From the NCBI GenBank assembly GCA_039881145.1, contig JAYKKI010000077.1, positions 870,501-934,500 of the forward strand: DNA of 64,000 nt. The letters run 5' to 3'. This stretch comes from Druceiella hillmani. Lineage: Eukaryota; Arthropoda; Insecta; Lepidoptera; Hepialidae. The notes under the pieces were generated by a model. The model ran no database searches and was not told where the DNA came from. It saw nothing but the letters and a program-made list of their open reading frames with translations. Below are positions 48,701-60,880 of the stretch, one piece after another. Numbering within the stretch: the stretch's first letter is position 1; each line of letters starts with the position of its first letter. The translations under genes and the position numbers were made by a program.

Positions 48701-51700
48701 CTTCGCTTTAATGCCCTAAGAAAGACAATTCTTAAAAACTAAAAAAATCTAAAAAACTAAAAGACAATTCTAAAAAACGGACGATTCTAAAAAACTGAAC
48801 CAGATTTTTAGTATAAAAAAATTACAAGAAAAATAATTTTGTCAAGTAGGCGTCTGAAAATTATTAAAATATATAATGTAGGTTAGAGGTGAATAAGGAC
48901 ATGCGAGATGTTATTGAATCATTTTTATAACTTTTATGATTTATTAAAATATGTTATCCACTAAAAACTAAAGTAAAAATTATCCAATTTTACCTTTCGT
49001 AAGTAGAAATTCCTACCTCAATATAGAGTGCAAGTAAGAAAAAAGATATCACTAAGAAAACCATATAAAAAAGTAACACTAAATTTCAGGTAATTTACAT
49101 TTAGTTGCGTATGAAGTTGGCAATCTTTAAATAAAATTCTCTGAATAACATTTTAGACTTAACCACAAACATATTCTAAACATATTATTCACACTGACAC
49201 ATTTTTCCGCAAAAATGTTTGTCAGTTTATTGTTTGAATTGGTTAATCAAAAATTGCCGAACTTTGTACAATGGTTATAACAACTTGTATCATTTTAAAA
49301 GACTGTTTACATTTAGACTACACATTTATTTTAACCCAAGATCTCAACCCGTTTGGAAGTTGTAGATACAGATTCAACTTTTTATGCAGACCTATGCTTA
49401 TAGATAGAAACCCTAGATGGAAATATCTATAAAATCCGAGTTTTTTCAAATGTAAATAATCGCATCTACTTACTATAAATACAAGTAAAAATATTGTAAT
49501 CTATCGTCTACCAATTTCTATGTATGAATTGTGGATGTATAATGAGTCACCGACTAGTAACCTGTCTTTCACTTTTAGCCTGCTGATTCCAATATATTTT
49601 CTTTTAATTTAAAAATATATATTTGTCTGTAATGGTAATTCTGCTCCCAAAAAAAAATTGTAAAACTTTATCATAAATTGCATATAGAATTGATGCTAAT
49701 AATATTAAAAGTTTTTATTGCTTAGAATTTAATTTTAATTAATTTGAAACATATTATTATTGGAAAGTGCTTTATAAATAATATTATTAATATTATTATT
49801 AGAAAGTACTTTATAAACCCGCTACCATATAATTAATAACACAGAGTTAATCAAGAATGTGATTGAAAACAAAATGTAAAATATAACCTTGGTGTTTAAT
49901 GGATCTCGAATGGCTATCATTATTTATTTAACTTCTAAATAACGAATATGATACGTTCTCTAATGGACTTGCTTTGTTTCTGATATTAGTGTTCATTATA
50001 TTTTTGAGTTAACGCGCCAGTCATGTGAGTTGTTCGGCATTTTCAAAGTCTAAAAATAATGATTTTTAAGCCGGTATGTTAGCATGCTCCATCATGTTGA
50101 TAATCAGGGTCTTTAGATTTATAGTTTTATACGTGATAAACGAAACAGTAACAAAAAGTTGTGTTCAAGCATCAATTACGTTATTTCATTTCATTAGTAT
50201 ATTAGGTGCCACCAAGTATTACACTGGACAAATTGCGGAGCTGCGTTTGCGCCCAAGTGGGGAGCAGCGATAGGGGTCGTGAGGGACGGATCGGGGAGGG
50301 TGAGGCTCTTGCCAAAAGTAATATTAATATCTGTAAATAGCGTAATATAAATGTTATGTGCTTAAATATTTGTAAATGCCTAAGAGATCGCGGACCCCTC
50401 CCAAGGCATTCTTACTCAAGGTCTACTCTTACTTAACTGGTTGAACAAGTTGGATTTGCAAATATTTTCTTATAATTTCGAGGAAAGTGAGTATCTATTC
50501 TAATAGAACGTAGAAAAATATTTGTTTGTCTTTGTACAACGAAGGTGATACCACAGTCGTTTATTGAATGAAATATGTAGACTAATGGCAGTTACCTTCC
50601 ACAGAGAGACACAACACAGATCGATATTATATCGAATGTTCGTATGTAATTCTGTATCTTTTAACTTTAGTACCACATAGCGAAGTATTTGAGTATTCTA
50701 ATAGGCGAGTAGAAGTATTTTTAATATTTTTTTCCACAAAAAAAATAATTGCGTTGATTTTTACCAAGTGAGATAATAAGTTGTGTTGTAATATAAAAAT
50801 AATAAATTAATTATTCTCAAGAGCGTATCAAATATCCCAAATCATTACGTTAATTTGTCAGTTAACCTAATGATTTTGGATACACACACGCTCCGTAGTT
50901 TTACAGCCTTTAAATATCGATAAGTAGGTGAAGTGGATTAGATAAGTAACATATTTATCCACTGTTATTATATTTTCATTCATACAATGACTGTTCATAA
51001 GTCATTTTAATTACTCAAATTTAGGGGAGCATATATAATATATTATGCATTAAGAAAATTTTGTTACGAAATTACGAGGGTCGAATAGGATATAAAAGTC
51101 GTTATCTTGAAGAAGGTCACCGAAATAGCGAGCATTCCTATGTAGAAAGAGCTAGCAATTAAGTATTCACCTTGTAAAAATCTAGAAAACTTTATAAAGG
51201 AGGATGACACGTTTAACATTTAAAATTTAATAACATGAAGATCAAAATCAAGGGTAAATTCCAGCGTTGTATTTTCGGATATTGTTGAGATCCCTTTAAT
51301 TTGAAATAAATTTTAAAGCATTGAAAATTCGTATTATTTTGCATGTACGATAAATGATACGCTTCCATAACATAAACGCATTTCCTGTAAACATATGGTA
51401 AATAATTTCTTATAGAACTGCCTTAATTAGATTTAAACGTCTATAGGTCGATTGATATAATTTAACTTATTTATCTTGGAATATGACGGGCGGACAAATT
51501 TCACGAACCTCTCCACTGACCCTCTCCACTTTAAGTATGTTCACCTTGCTTGTTGAGTAAAAGTTTTTCAATGGCATTCATTGAAAAACTACAGTCATTA
51601 GAATACGTGTCAAGCAAATGCCTTAGAAATAAATTGTTTGGAGCAGAGGAAAGACTATGAATATGATTATGAATATAAATATACGCAATATAAACTACCC

Positions 51701-51987
51701 CTCGGTTGTTGAAAATATATTTTTATGAGTAATGATAACAAGAGCAAAGTAACAAGCCGAGCAAATAGTTAATTTGGAAAATAAACTTTCCAACTGTAAA
51801 ATTAAAAAAAATTAAAAATAAACTAGCAGGTTTATAATATTTTCCGATTGAATTTTTTACGCATAACAAATACGAGCATAACACTAAATTATATATTATC
51901 AGGTCAAATAGGCAAACGTATGGAAATAAAAATAAGAATTTCATTCAAACACCTACAAAGGTAAATATTTTACGCTGAAATTATTTT
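45773..51987. other. long intergenic stretch, nothing recognised
   Basis: No gene, element or RNA gene is supported over about 6.2 kb. Small curiosities: TGGCGCTAAAT is repeated at about 46677 and 46834 with similar flanks (GTGCATAAC); degenerate AATTCTAAAAAACT repeats at 48725-48800; and a GC-rich patch at 50230-50310. The + strand frame 50076-50273 contains a hydrophobic segment and VINETVTKSCV, vaguely like a receptor exon 3, but without a proper acceptor/donor pair. Confidence 0.4.
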
Positions 51988-52130
51988 TAGGGTTCCGTAC
52001 TTCAAAAGGAAAAATGGAACCCTTAAAAGGTCACTCACGGCTCTGTCAGTCGGCCATAGCCGTTTTTCTGGCAAAACCGCTTGACGCAGAATTTTCAAAT
52101 ATTGCGTAGTAATAAAACATATAAAAACAC
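51988..52130 (+). repeat. GGTTCCGTA-family interspersed repeat, copy 2
   Basis: Begins TAGGGTTCCGTACTTCAAAA and shows GGAACCCTTAAAAGGTC, CTCTGTCAGTCGGCCATAG, CCGTTTTTCTGG and CGCTTGACG in the same order as copy 1. A further CCGATTTTTTTTCAAAAAGC phrase followed by AACTTTAAATTTGGCATG-type sequence near 52503-52556 suggests a second, nested or tandem partial copy. Confidence 0.7.
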
Positions 52131-53196
52131 ATTTTTGAACTTGAAAATATTTTTTAGGATATTTAACTCGAAATTATTTTCTCTCTACCATGCATAGTGT
52201 TGGATATCTATCTGAAAGGGCCGAGTTATCGTCTGGAGGAACTCAGAAAGACTTTTTTAATTCTTGGTATTAAATATTCGTAGATACACTGAAAAATAAT
52301 AAAGAACTTTCCCTCCTCTCACCTTATTTACAAAAATACCCTAAAATTGTAAAAAAATATGAATTTTTAGAAGTCCACATAAAGGTTATAGGAAAAGAGT
52401 AACAATGATTCCTGATGTGATAATTTTTTTTTAAATATACACCATGTTTTTACGCTTACAAATGGTACAGTGGGCTATATATTTATTTTCTTTTATGTTT
52501 ACAGCCGATTTTTTTTCAAAAAGCGTGCCACGTAAGAACTTTAAATTTGGCATGATAATACATATTAAAACCTACTCATTTTGTACTAGCTACCTATTAA
52601 CAATTGTTCCTGCATCAATTAAAGAGGGGATAAAAAATGTCTTAAAACTTATTTTTTGTTTACTTTAAATGTCATGTGGAATATTAACACGAAGAGCTTA
52701 TTAAAAGAAACGAAAAATATTTTTTGTATGATTTTAAATGGCGTATTTAAAAGATATTTCCAAAATGTGGTAAAATATAGCAACTCCCCTCCTTATTTCC
52801 GAAACTACTTAGCCAAACATTACGAAGAAAACAGTTTTGATAAAATCCGACCAGGATATTAAAGGAAAACTATGGCGGTTATCGCAGATTTTATAATCTT
52901 TGCAATATGCACCGCGTGTTGCGCCTGTGAAGCATGTAGCACGTAATATATTTGTGTTGTAAACCATTATTATTTTTACCGGTCTATTTTTTAACGCTCA
53001 ATAATTCTATACAGTTGACTTTTTACTTTTGCGGCCATAGTTTTGCATTTTTTTATTTTGAAATTTTTGTTGTGTTTATTTCATTCTTTTATAGTATTTA
53101 TTTTTTTAAACTAGGAATATAATAATAGGAAACTTTTAGGTCCAATTTTTATCCCCATTTATTGTAACAGTGCTTACTTATATTTTTAGATCTTTT
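52131..53196. other. degraded repeat DNA
   Basis: Open frames 52444-52668 and 52656-52862 (+) lie in or next to the interspersed repeat and have no recognisable domain. Confidence 0.4.
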
Positions 53197-53740
53197 CTAG
53201 GGTTCTTTAGCCAGAAGACAAAAACGAAATCCTTTTAATTTTATCCTGACCGTCTGTCCGTCGGTCCGTCTGACATACGGACAATGTGTCAGCCATTTTA
53301 CTCGGAGACTACGGACACTACATAAATGAAATTTGGATGGTAAGTGTTTTATGTGAACCGCTATACATGAATTATCAAAGAAATGGTATTAGGGTTGGCA
53401 CTCCATACTGGACGTGAGGGGATATTATGTACCTGAGGGATGAAAAAAATTCAGTGCATATAGGCGTTTGAAGTATCGTTAGATGCTTTTAAAATGGTAT
53501 AGAGGTTCCAAAATAAGCAAATAGTGAGATATATCTTCTAAAGTCTTAAAAAGTACCCACCCCTCTAAATGTTCAATTGACATGAGCAAAATTCTGCAAA
53601 AATTAAGGGACTAGATATTTTCAGTACCGACTGCAACATTATTTTTTACGGGGTTTTTGAGGAACACAAACTTATAAGTTTAATATTGTTTGGTGTTCGG
53701 ATCTATTCGTGCGCGAGTCCGACTCCCACTTGACTGGTTT
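53197..53740 (+). repeat. GGTTCCGTA-family interspersed repeat, full-length-like copy 3
   Basis: Starts CTAGGGTTCTTTAGCC, contains the GTCTGTCCGTCGGTCCGTC block, GTGTCAGCCATTTTACTCGG, an ATGAAATTTGGATGGTAAGT block and an internal GTACCCACCCCTC block. It ends GTGCGCGAGTCCGACTCCCA then CTTGACTGG. The opening, the CCGTC repeats and the GAGTCCGACTCxCACTTGxC ending are, from memory, the hallmarks of a repeat abundant in Lepidoptera. No protein is encoded. Confidence 0.75.
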
Positions 53741-54831
53741 AAAATCCCTATTTAAGTTCTCCTTTTTAGTAATAATAAAAATAAATATACATGTCAGTGA
53801 AGACCCGAATAAAAGCTGATCATACATGTATTAGACATTAGTAAAGATAATCATATCATTTCTGCAATAAGAAAAATATCATTTTAAAATTACAAGTTTT
53901 TTATAAACAATTGAGAAATATTCAAATCAATCTGAAGAGTGAAATTTATATAACTTTAATATATAATTTTTGAAATTTATATAATTTTAATATTTTATTT
54001 CTGTTTCACTGTTACACAAAGCCAGCAAGTGACCTCAGACATTCGAGTCTCGATTTAATTATTCAATTGAAATTTTATTTCAGTAAAACGTTTTTCCACC
54101 TCCTTTAAGAGCGTCGTAAGTATTTTTAAACCAACTTTTTGATGATTCAATAAGCTTGTTGTAAATTATTTTGCTGTGATTTTCGATTAGGAAAAATTAG
54201 AAAAAAATAAAATAAAAATACCTTCATTTTATCAGACGATAACATTTCCCAGGAATACATGTCGGTTTTTTACAACGTAAAGTTGTATAATGGCTGTTTC
54301 CTGAGAATGTCTGCAGCATACCTTGGAAGAAAGTATTGCTAACAATCTCGAATTCCTATCGCGAGTTTTCAACATTACACATCAAATTTGATCTCAAAAT
54401 TGTTCCACACTTCAAAATATCCTTCACATGTCCGCCCCCGTGAGTGTTTTCTCCATTCGCATATGTGGTTTCTAATTCCGCCTTGCTTCATTTATTCAGC
54501 TATTATTTTATTGTCCCTAGAGGAGCAAATGAGGTAATATGTGGGGTGGCAATTGAATAAGAATGTTGTGAGGATTCCAAACTATTTGTTTTCCAGAATT
54601 CTTAAGATTTTTACCAATATTGTTGAAAATATCAATGAAAAGTATACGCTGCCTTTACTTCCCTCTCTTATTACTGTTAAAATCAAAATTACAAGAAACC
54701 ATAAACTGAAATTTATTGAGTATGGTAGGCAACATATTTGCAGGGTGAAGAATAATAACACTTATATATAGTAAAATAAATTGTATGTACATTTTTATGT
54801 TTCTTAAATATGTTTCTTAAAGTATGCTACA
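53741..54831. other. intergenic, nothing recognised
   Basis: AT-rich. The open frame 54541-54771 (+) has no recognisable domain. Confidence 0.4.
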
Positions 54832-54862
54832 GCCATTTCAATGCTGGAATCATTGAAATGGC
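54832..54862. repeat. 12-bp hairpin with nearby direct repeat
   Basis: GCCATTTCAATG (54832-54843) pairs with CATTGAAATGGC (54851-54862). The phrase CAATGCTGGAATC spans the loop and recurs at about 54880. Confidence 0.8.
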
Positions 54863-54932
54863 CGTTGAAACAGCCGTTGCAATGCTGGAATCCTAATGTA
54901 TAAGCAACAGGGTACCTGAAAAAATGGAATAT

Positions 54933-54956
54933 ATTTATATATATATATATATATAT
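54933..54956. repeat. short (TA)n microsatellite
   Basis: TA run of about 24 bases. Confidence 0.85.
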
Positions 54957-55817
54957 TGTTATTCGATGTCCTACTCTAAAACTGGAAAACTTCCGTAATC
55001 AGTTGCCCTCGCTGAATTATGTACCGATAAGTTTACATTTATCAGAATGGGGTAAATTTTTTATAAGATATTCCCATGTGGAAGTACACTCTCTCTTAAA
55101 ATTATTCCTGACTTCCGTTCAGTAGCTTTCATAATGGGCGTTAGATTAATTTGTATAACACGACAAAAGTACATCAAAACAAATTTATGCACAAATACAT
55201 ATAATTGAGAAAAGAAAACAATTCCTCTATTCGAAAGGAAAATTGCATCGTTAATGACACGAGTCAGCCCAGTGCACGTTAACGTAGACAGAATCTGTCA
55301 TACCTGCTGAAGTTTTGAATTATAGTTTAAAAAATAATTACCAGTTTAATGTTCACCAGCTAAAAATATTCATCAGGATTTTAATTTTTCTGTTTTCTTG
55401 TTATCATACTGCATTAGTTTTCTATATTTTTCTATTCTCTAACGCTTAATTTTCCTGCGTCAAAGAAATTGTATTTATTTTTATCATTATAGTAATAGGG
55501 TTAAGAACATTATTATTATAATGAAAAAGTATAATAAATATGGACCGAATTAATTTCACTAAATGCATTATTTTTAGCTGAGGTGAAGAAGGGTGGCACT
55601 GAATCGATAAATATCTCCTCCAGTAAAATGATATTCAACATATGGTTGGAAAATTCATTTGAATGTGTTTATTAAATGGATATAATATATTTCGCATAAC
55701 AGTTCCTAATATTAAGCATTTTAACGAAAAAGTGCGTGCTGTCGTGTTTCTTTAGTTAAAGCTCAGCAATACACATATTAAAATAAATATAAACAAAAAC
55801 AATTTTGAGACGTAAAT
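54957..55817. other. upstream region of Gr-5
   Basis: No gene is recognised and no clear core promoter was chosen. Confidence 0.4.
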
Positions 55818-57321
55818 ATGCCCGAAGTATTAGTGAAAAATACACTTTGGCCAGTTTTAGCCTATCAATCTGTAGTCGGTCTTCATAGACAAACTTACAA
55901 CCGACTTTCCTCAAGGCTGACTTTATGGTGCCGAAGATTGTATACCTTACTAATATGGTCCACGTTACTGGGGGTAAAAATAATGGATTTGAAAGTGGAA
56001 CCTCTATACTACGCCATTTTGTTTAAAACTCTTCGAACGATTCACGCTTTGTATACGTTATTAATTGACATAATTTGGCATAGGACGCGTTTAGTGAATT
56101 AATTTTGGAAATTGAAAAGTTAGATGGTCTTTTGAATGTGATTGTTTGAATAAGGTTTTGAGATTCGATAGAAAGCGAAATTTCATATTCATTTCCCTTC
56201 TCCTACCTTATCATATTCTGTACGCACTCTTTGATATTAATTCCACAACGAGGATTGCAATCGATTCGGCATACATATATCTTGTTGGCTTCATCATCGT
56301 TGCTACAATTATTTATGACAATTCACATTTATATGATACGTTTATAAGGTTATTTTGAATGACGAACTTTTGTGATAGATGAACTGAAAGAAGTTGAAGC
56401 GAAGTAGGAGCTTCTATAGTATAAATTTAACAGAAATTGTCTTGCGTATAAAAATATTATTTGACTTTAATATTTCAGAAATTGGATACATCACTTTTCA
56501 TTGGCTTGATATACCATTTAGTATCGATTGTGGCTCTGTGTTCCTTATGTGAAAAAAATTACCTGCAAGTTGAATATACGAAATCGCAAATGATACAATT
56601 ACAAGTTGAAGACTTTATGTGTGAGTATGGATTTTATATTTGTTTAGTAGTTTGGTATTTTTGATGACATGTTTATACATAAAACAATCCCGTTAGTTTT
56701 TGCATCCATTGTAGAAAAATAACATTAATACATTATGCGGAAATGATTTTATGTTGCTTGTATAGAACTAGTCAGTATATAATTATGGCTGAAATGTTAT
56801 TTCTTTTTTACAAGGTTGCATTCAGTTTAAAGCAAAGGAGCCCAATAAATACTAGTATTTATTTTATATAACTCTTGAATTACACTGTAAAAGACATAGT
56901 CTACGTAAGTCATCCATACTCAGACCAAATATTTGCCATAAATCAATCAAATGCAACAATAAATATTTTAAAAAGTTATTGAAAATTGAAGTAAACAAAT
57001 TACTGTAAAATAAAATCAGGACACAGGAATAACGCCATTAGTAGAATTGACCTCCTCGCTAGAGTTAAACATCTAATAAATCGTGTCGCAATTTCATAAT
57101 ATGTAATTTATATTACAGAATTGTATTATTTGCTTATTTCAGCGCCGGAAGTTCGTCATTACGTGCAACTGATTCAAAATATGACCGAAGCAAGTGGACT
57201 GGAACAATTCACCGTTTTCCAACTTTTTAATCTGCGATTTTCATTGCTAACCACTTTCTTAAGCTTGCTTACGAATTATTCCATCGTCCTCATACAATTT
57301 CTCAATATCCAGTCCTTTTGA
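55818..57321 (+). pseudogene. Gr-5: gustatory receptor pseudogene lacking the TM5 exon
   Basis: A gustatory receptor (7tm_7). Exon 1 (ATG at 55818 to about 56358) gives NTLWPVLAYQSVVGL, TM1 LYTLLIWSTLLGV and TM2 LRTIHALYTLLIDIIW. It then breaks frame at GCGTTTAG (56091-56093) into SELILEIEKLDGLLNVIV, and breaks again at TGTTTGA (56144-56148) into LNKVLRFDRKRNF, TM3 FIFISLLLPYHILYALF and TM4 YIYLVGFIIVATIIYDNSHL. Exon 3 (56479-56620, 47 codons +1, TATTTCAG acceptor, phase-1 GTGAGT donor) has LVSIVALCSLCEKNYLQVEY. Exon 4 (57143-57321, TTTCAG acceptor) has PEVRHYVQLIQNMTEASGL and ends TNYSIVLIQF, the TY-x5-QF signature with N for T. The end of exon 1 and the whole 78-nt TM5 exon are missing from the 120 bases before exon 3. 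It is therefore a pseudogene unless the sequence is misassembled. Confidence 0.85.
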
Positions 57322-59360
57322 AAAGTATGGTTCAGGTCACCATTTTGATGGTTCATTTTTAATTATTTAGTTTATTAAATGTTTTTAATAATAAACGTTG
57401 ATTGTGTGTTCATAATATAGTTTAATTTAAAAGTTTGTTGTTTTTTAGCTGTATTTATGATATTTATGAAACTAGAACAAGAAAAGAATAAAAATATTTT
57501 TGGAGTAAACAAACTTTAATAATTTCGCTAAGTTTTTATTCCAAAAAGATACCGGCAAAATTTAATGATAGCAAAGTGTTTTCCATATTCTTAAAATATA
57601 ATGTGTTTGCACTATATACGTACTAATACAATCATTTATGACTATAATTTATTAAAACTCAATGGTACATGTGCTAGATATGAGGTTTTTTCATATAAAT
57701 AGTATTTAATTGCAGACATATTTTTAATTGTTTCAATAGTAAACAAACATTTAAAATGCAAATGCGTTCAATTTAGTTCACAATTTAAAAACAGCCAAAA
57801 TAAACTGATGACTGATAAAAATTTTAGCCTCCCCGAATTAAAGAGTGGAAATTTCTGATTTTCAGGAATATTAACGAATGTCATTATCTGATGAATAATA
57901 ATAGTATTCGGTAAGAATATTAATTTATTAATATTAACAATAATTAATATTAATTATTGGCAATATTAATAAATTAATTAATATTAATATTAACAATGTA
58001 ATTGGAAGGTCCAAGGCATCGAAGACTTATTGTGCAATTACAGTGTGCACTTGACCGATTTTTTTCGTTAAATGTGTGTCTATACCCTAATTGTATACAT
58101 GCAAAGCTTAATCATTCTTACTGTGGGTAAACAAATTCAAATAACTTACGTTTATTTTCCTCTTATAACATTTAATTAGAAATTATACATATGCCTGTCC
58201 ATGAAATAATTACGTAAATATTAGGATAATTAAATATACGACAGAATAATATTTGTGCGTACGCTCTACTATGGTTTCATAAAGTAATTATTAAGAATTT
58301 GTTTCAATATCAGCGTTTTAAGAAAGCCTAAACATCCACATGATGCCTGTACGCTTTTACAAATTACCACCTTCTGCGTTACTCATTCAATGTCCGTCTG
58401 GCATCTTACAAAAGTTAGGAGAAGTCAAAGTAGACTATTTTGTAGAGAGCTGGTCGGACGTTTCTGATAACATTTAAATAATAATAAATTTTTGAAGGTA
58501 TACAACACAATACATTTCTTTAATATTTCATCCACTGTTACTTTTGTGACCTTTCTTCCATGTTTAGTGTCAAAATTGTAACAGATACGGGTTTGAATTT
58601 ATAAAGCGGCTTTCTTTCAAAATTTGGCATTACCAGTTTAATGATTTTATTGAAATTGGATAATCTTGTTAGCATTTTGATTAATTTATTATTATATTAT
58701 TGCTAACGAAGGTTACATTCCACCTCTTTGAATGCGTTTGTATTATAATATAGTCAAAATATAAAATAACGAAATAATAAGATTAACCTGATTGTCATTG
58801 TTGACAAAAAAGATTCATATCTGACAAAAAAATATATTTTCATATTTTAATATCTTAAAAATGTTGAAGCAATATTGATGTTAACTAAGTGATATCAATA
58901 TTGCTTTAGCTTTTTTTTATTTGCATAAAAAATAGAGCCAAGTATTTGAAGACTTATAAAAAAATTATATCCAATCAAAATTAATAAGTGACGTATTAAT
59001 ATTAGGAGAGTCAACACCGTCAATTTGACTGACAGACGATTTTGATCGCTATTACTTGTTTACCCGTGTTTTAGTTTGTTTTCATATTTTATGACTTTTC
59101 CTATGGTTGTATAACTTTTAAGTCAAAAAAAATAAAGAAATAATGTTCGGTATGCGAGAAATGTTTACTCATATCTACTAAGTCGGGTGCAGCCAATTTG
59201 ACGGCATACGAAATAGATATGAGTATTATAAATATTTTTTTCTACCGTCTTATTGTAATCTTTATTTATATTTTGTGTTTGTTGACATTACGTTCAATTT
59301 CAACGGATTGTTTCAAATAATTTGTTCAAATTGACGCCTAATAAATCGATTGCATCTACT
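57322..59360. other. intergenic, nothing recognised
   Basis: Very AT-rich, including palindromic TTAATATTAA runs at 57915-57990 and an AAGCAATATTGAT hairpin at 58866-58906. The last ~350 bases (from 59010, with CACCGTCAATTTGACTG and later GGGTGCAGCCAATTTGACGG) may be the untranslated 5' end of the piggyBac relic. Confidence 0.4.
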
Positions 59361-59420
59361 ACTAGGACATCTTCATCTATATTAGCGAATCGACGATAAT
59401 ATAGATGAAGTTGTCCTAGT
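59361..59420. repeat. 24-bp inverted repeat at the start of the piggyBac relic
   Basis: 59361-59384 and 59397-59420 are reverse complements with one mismatch around a 12-nt loop. The right arm is the first recognisable coding part of the relic (sequence encoding DEVVLVDESDSD). Confidence 0.8.
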
Positions 59421-60880
59421 TGATGAAAGTGACAGTGATTTATCGGCGGTAGTTTTCAAATCGGAAGACGCTGACTTTTAGCCAGAGCCAGAAAGTTCCA
59501 CATCCAAAGTTTCAGAAATGGGCATTTTAACTCTGAGTAATGTAGACACTTAAATGTAGGGCGGCAATTTGCACAGCAAAAATGGTGTACGAAGAACTCA
59601 TGACATCAGGCCTGGATGTGGCAGAAGAACAGCGCATTCTGGACGCATGTTTATAGTGGAAGACTAGTTAGAACATCATTATTACCAGAAATAGATATAC
59701 GACAAGTAGCTAGTGACGGCTCTAAATAGACGTGTTGGTGCAGCGGGCTGTTAAATCCGACAAAATATACTGAAAGAAGTATAGATATGCTCCATATGCT
59801 AAGCGGTATATAGAAAACCAAAAAAATTGTTTCCTCTTGGCGTCTTTATATTCATGAATATATATTACAGCGGAAAAAGTCCTGCACTGAAACGAAAGCT
59901 CGTGAAAAATGTCATGATGATACTTGGAATATTATTATCATGACATTTTCATTTTTTGCTTTGATTTATGCACGTAGAGCTTACAAGATGAGTCAAATGG
60001 ATTTTGGCATTTTGTGGTCACAAAAGTGCGTCCTGTAGCTTTTAAAAATATAGAAAAATGAAGAAATAATAAAATACTTAAAATATAAATAATAGAAAGA
60101 TTTTATTTGAGAAGCATGCCTAGTAAACGTTTATATATTGAAAACTTTTCAATGAACTTTGATATGTGGAATAAATTTATCAAAAATTATCGAATGGGTT
60201 ACATACCAGGAAAAAATATGATTGATGACAAGCAGTTGTTTCCATCCAAACCCCGTTACCCTTTTTTGGAATAAATGTTGGTCGTTAGTGGATTTTGAAA
60301 ACAAATATCTATAGGCTTTTAACAAACAAATATCTATTAGAAAAGATGGCGAGCCCCATAAACAATATAAATAATTTTTCATTACCAGAACATGTAGTTA
60401 TAAAATTTGTACAACCTTACTTCAAAAAAGGCCAGAACATTACGACGGACATTTTTTTAGATCTTTGGAATTAGTAGTAAACCTAAGAACTGAATACACG
60501 AGTATAGTTGGAACAATGAGATGGCAAGATGAGAAGTACCATCAATTTCTAGAAACATCCGTACACAAAGATATGAAAAAATTATATTGAAATTGGATAA
60601 CAACGGAACTTTAAATATTTGTCGAGGTAAACTTGAAAAAAATGTCATCTTACACAATATAAAAATATTAATATTGAACTGACCCAAAGAAGCTTTCTGA
60701 AATTGAGAATTTTATAACGAAATCGAAGTAGGCGTGGGCCGAATGGCACAAAAAAGATGAATCTCGACGATGTCCGGTCCATATCTTCTGCAGAATTTTT
60801 AGATTTCGCCGCAATAAATTCATTGATTATATAATAGAAAGTTCAGGTAAAAATATTTCTCGTCCTAGATAATATTCCAA
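59390..60880 (+). mobile_element. piggyBac-like transposase relic, copy 1
   Basis: A decayed piggyBac-family transposase. The acidic N-terminal part reads DEVVLVDESDSDLSAVVF and EPESSTSKVSEMG. The catalytic region follows with frame breaks: FNELXYVE, NYRMGYIPGKNM then DDKQLFPSKPRYPF (the Y-x-PGK...IDE-x-L-x-P-x-R-x(n)-F box, first catalytic Asp region), LEKMASPINN, VIKFVQPYFKKGQNITTDIF (the second catalytic Asp box, V-x-PY-x-KG-x-x-V-T-x-D), SLELVVNLRTEYTSIVGTMR, and later RRCPVHIFCRIFRFRRNKF (the RRWP-x-x-xF segment, normally followed by the N-A box). Many stops make it inactive. TTAA target sites and terminal repeats could not be assigned. Confidence 0.7.

Noticed and set aside
50076..50273. 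Frame with a hydrophobic helix and VINETVTKSCV considered as another Gr exon 3
   Set aside because: No convincing acceptor/donor pair and no partner exons nearby.
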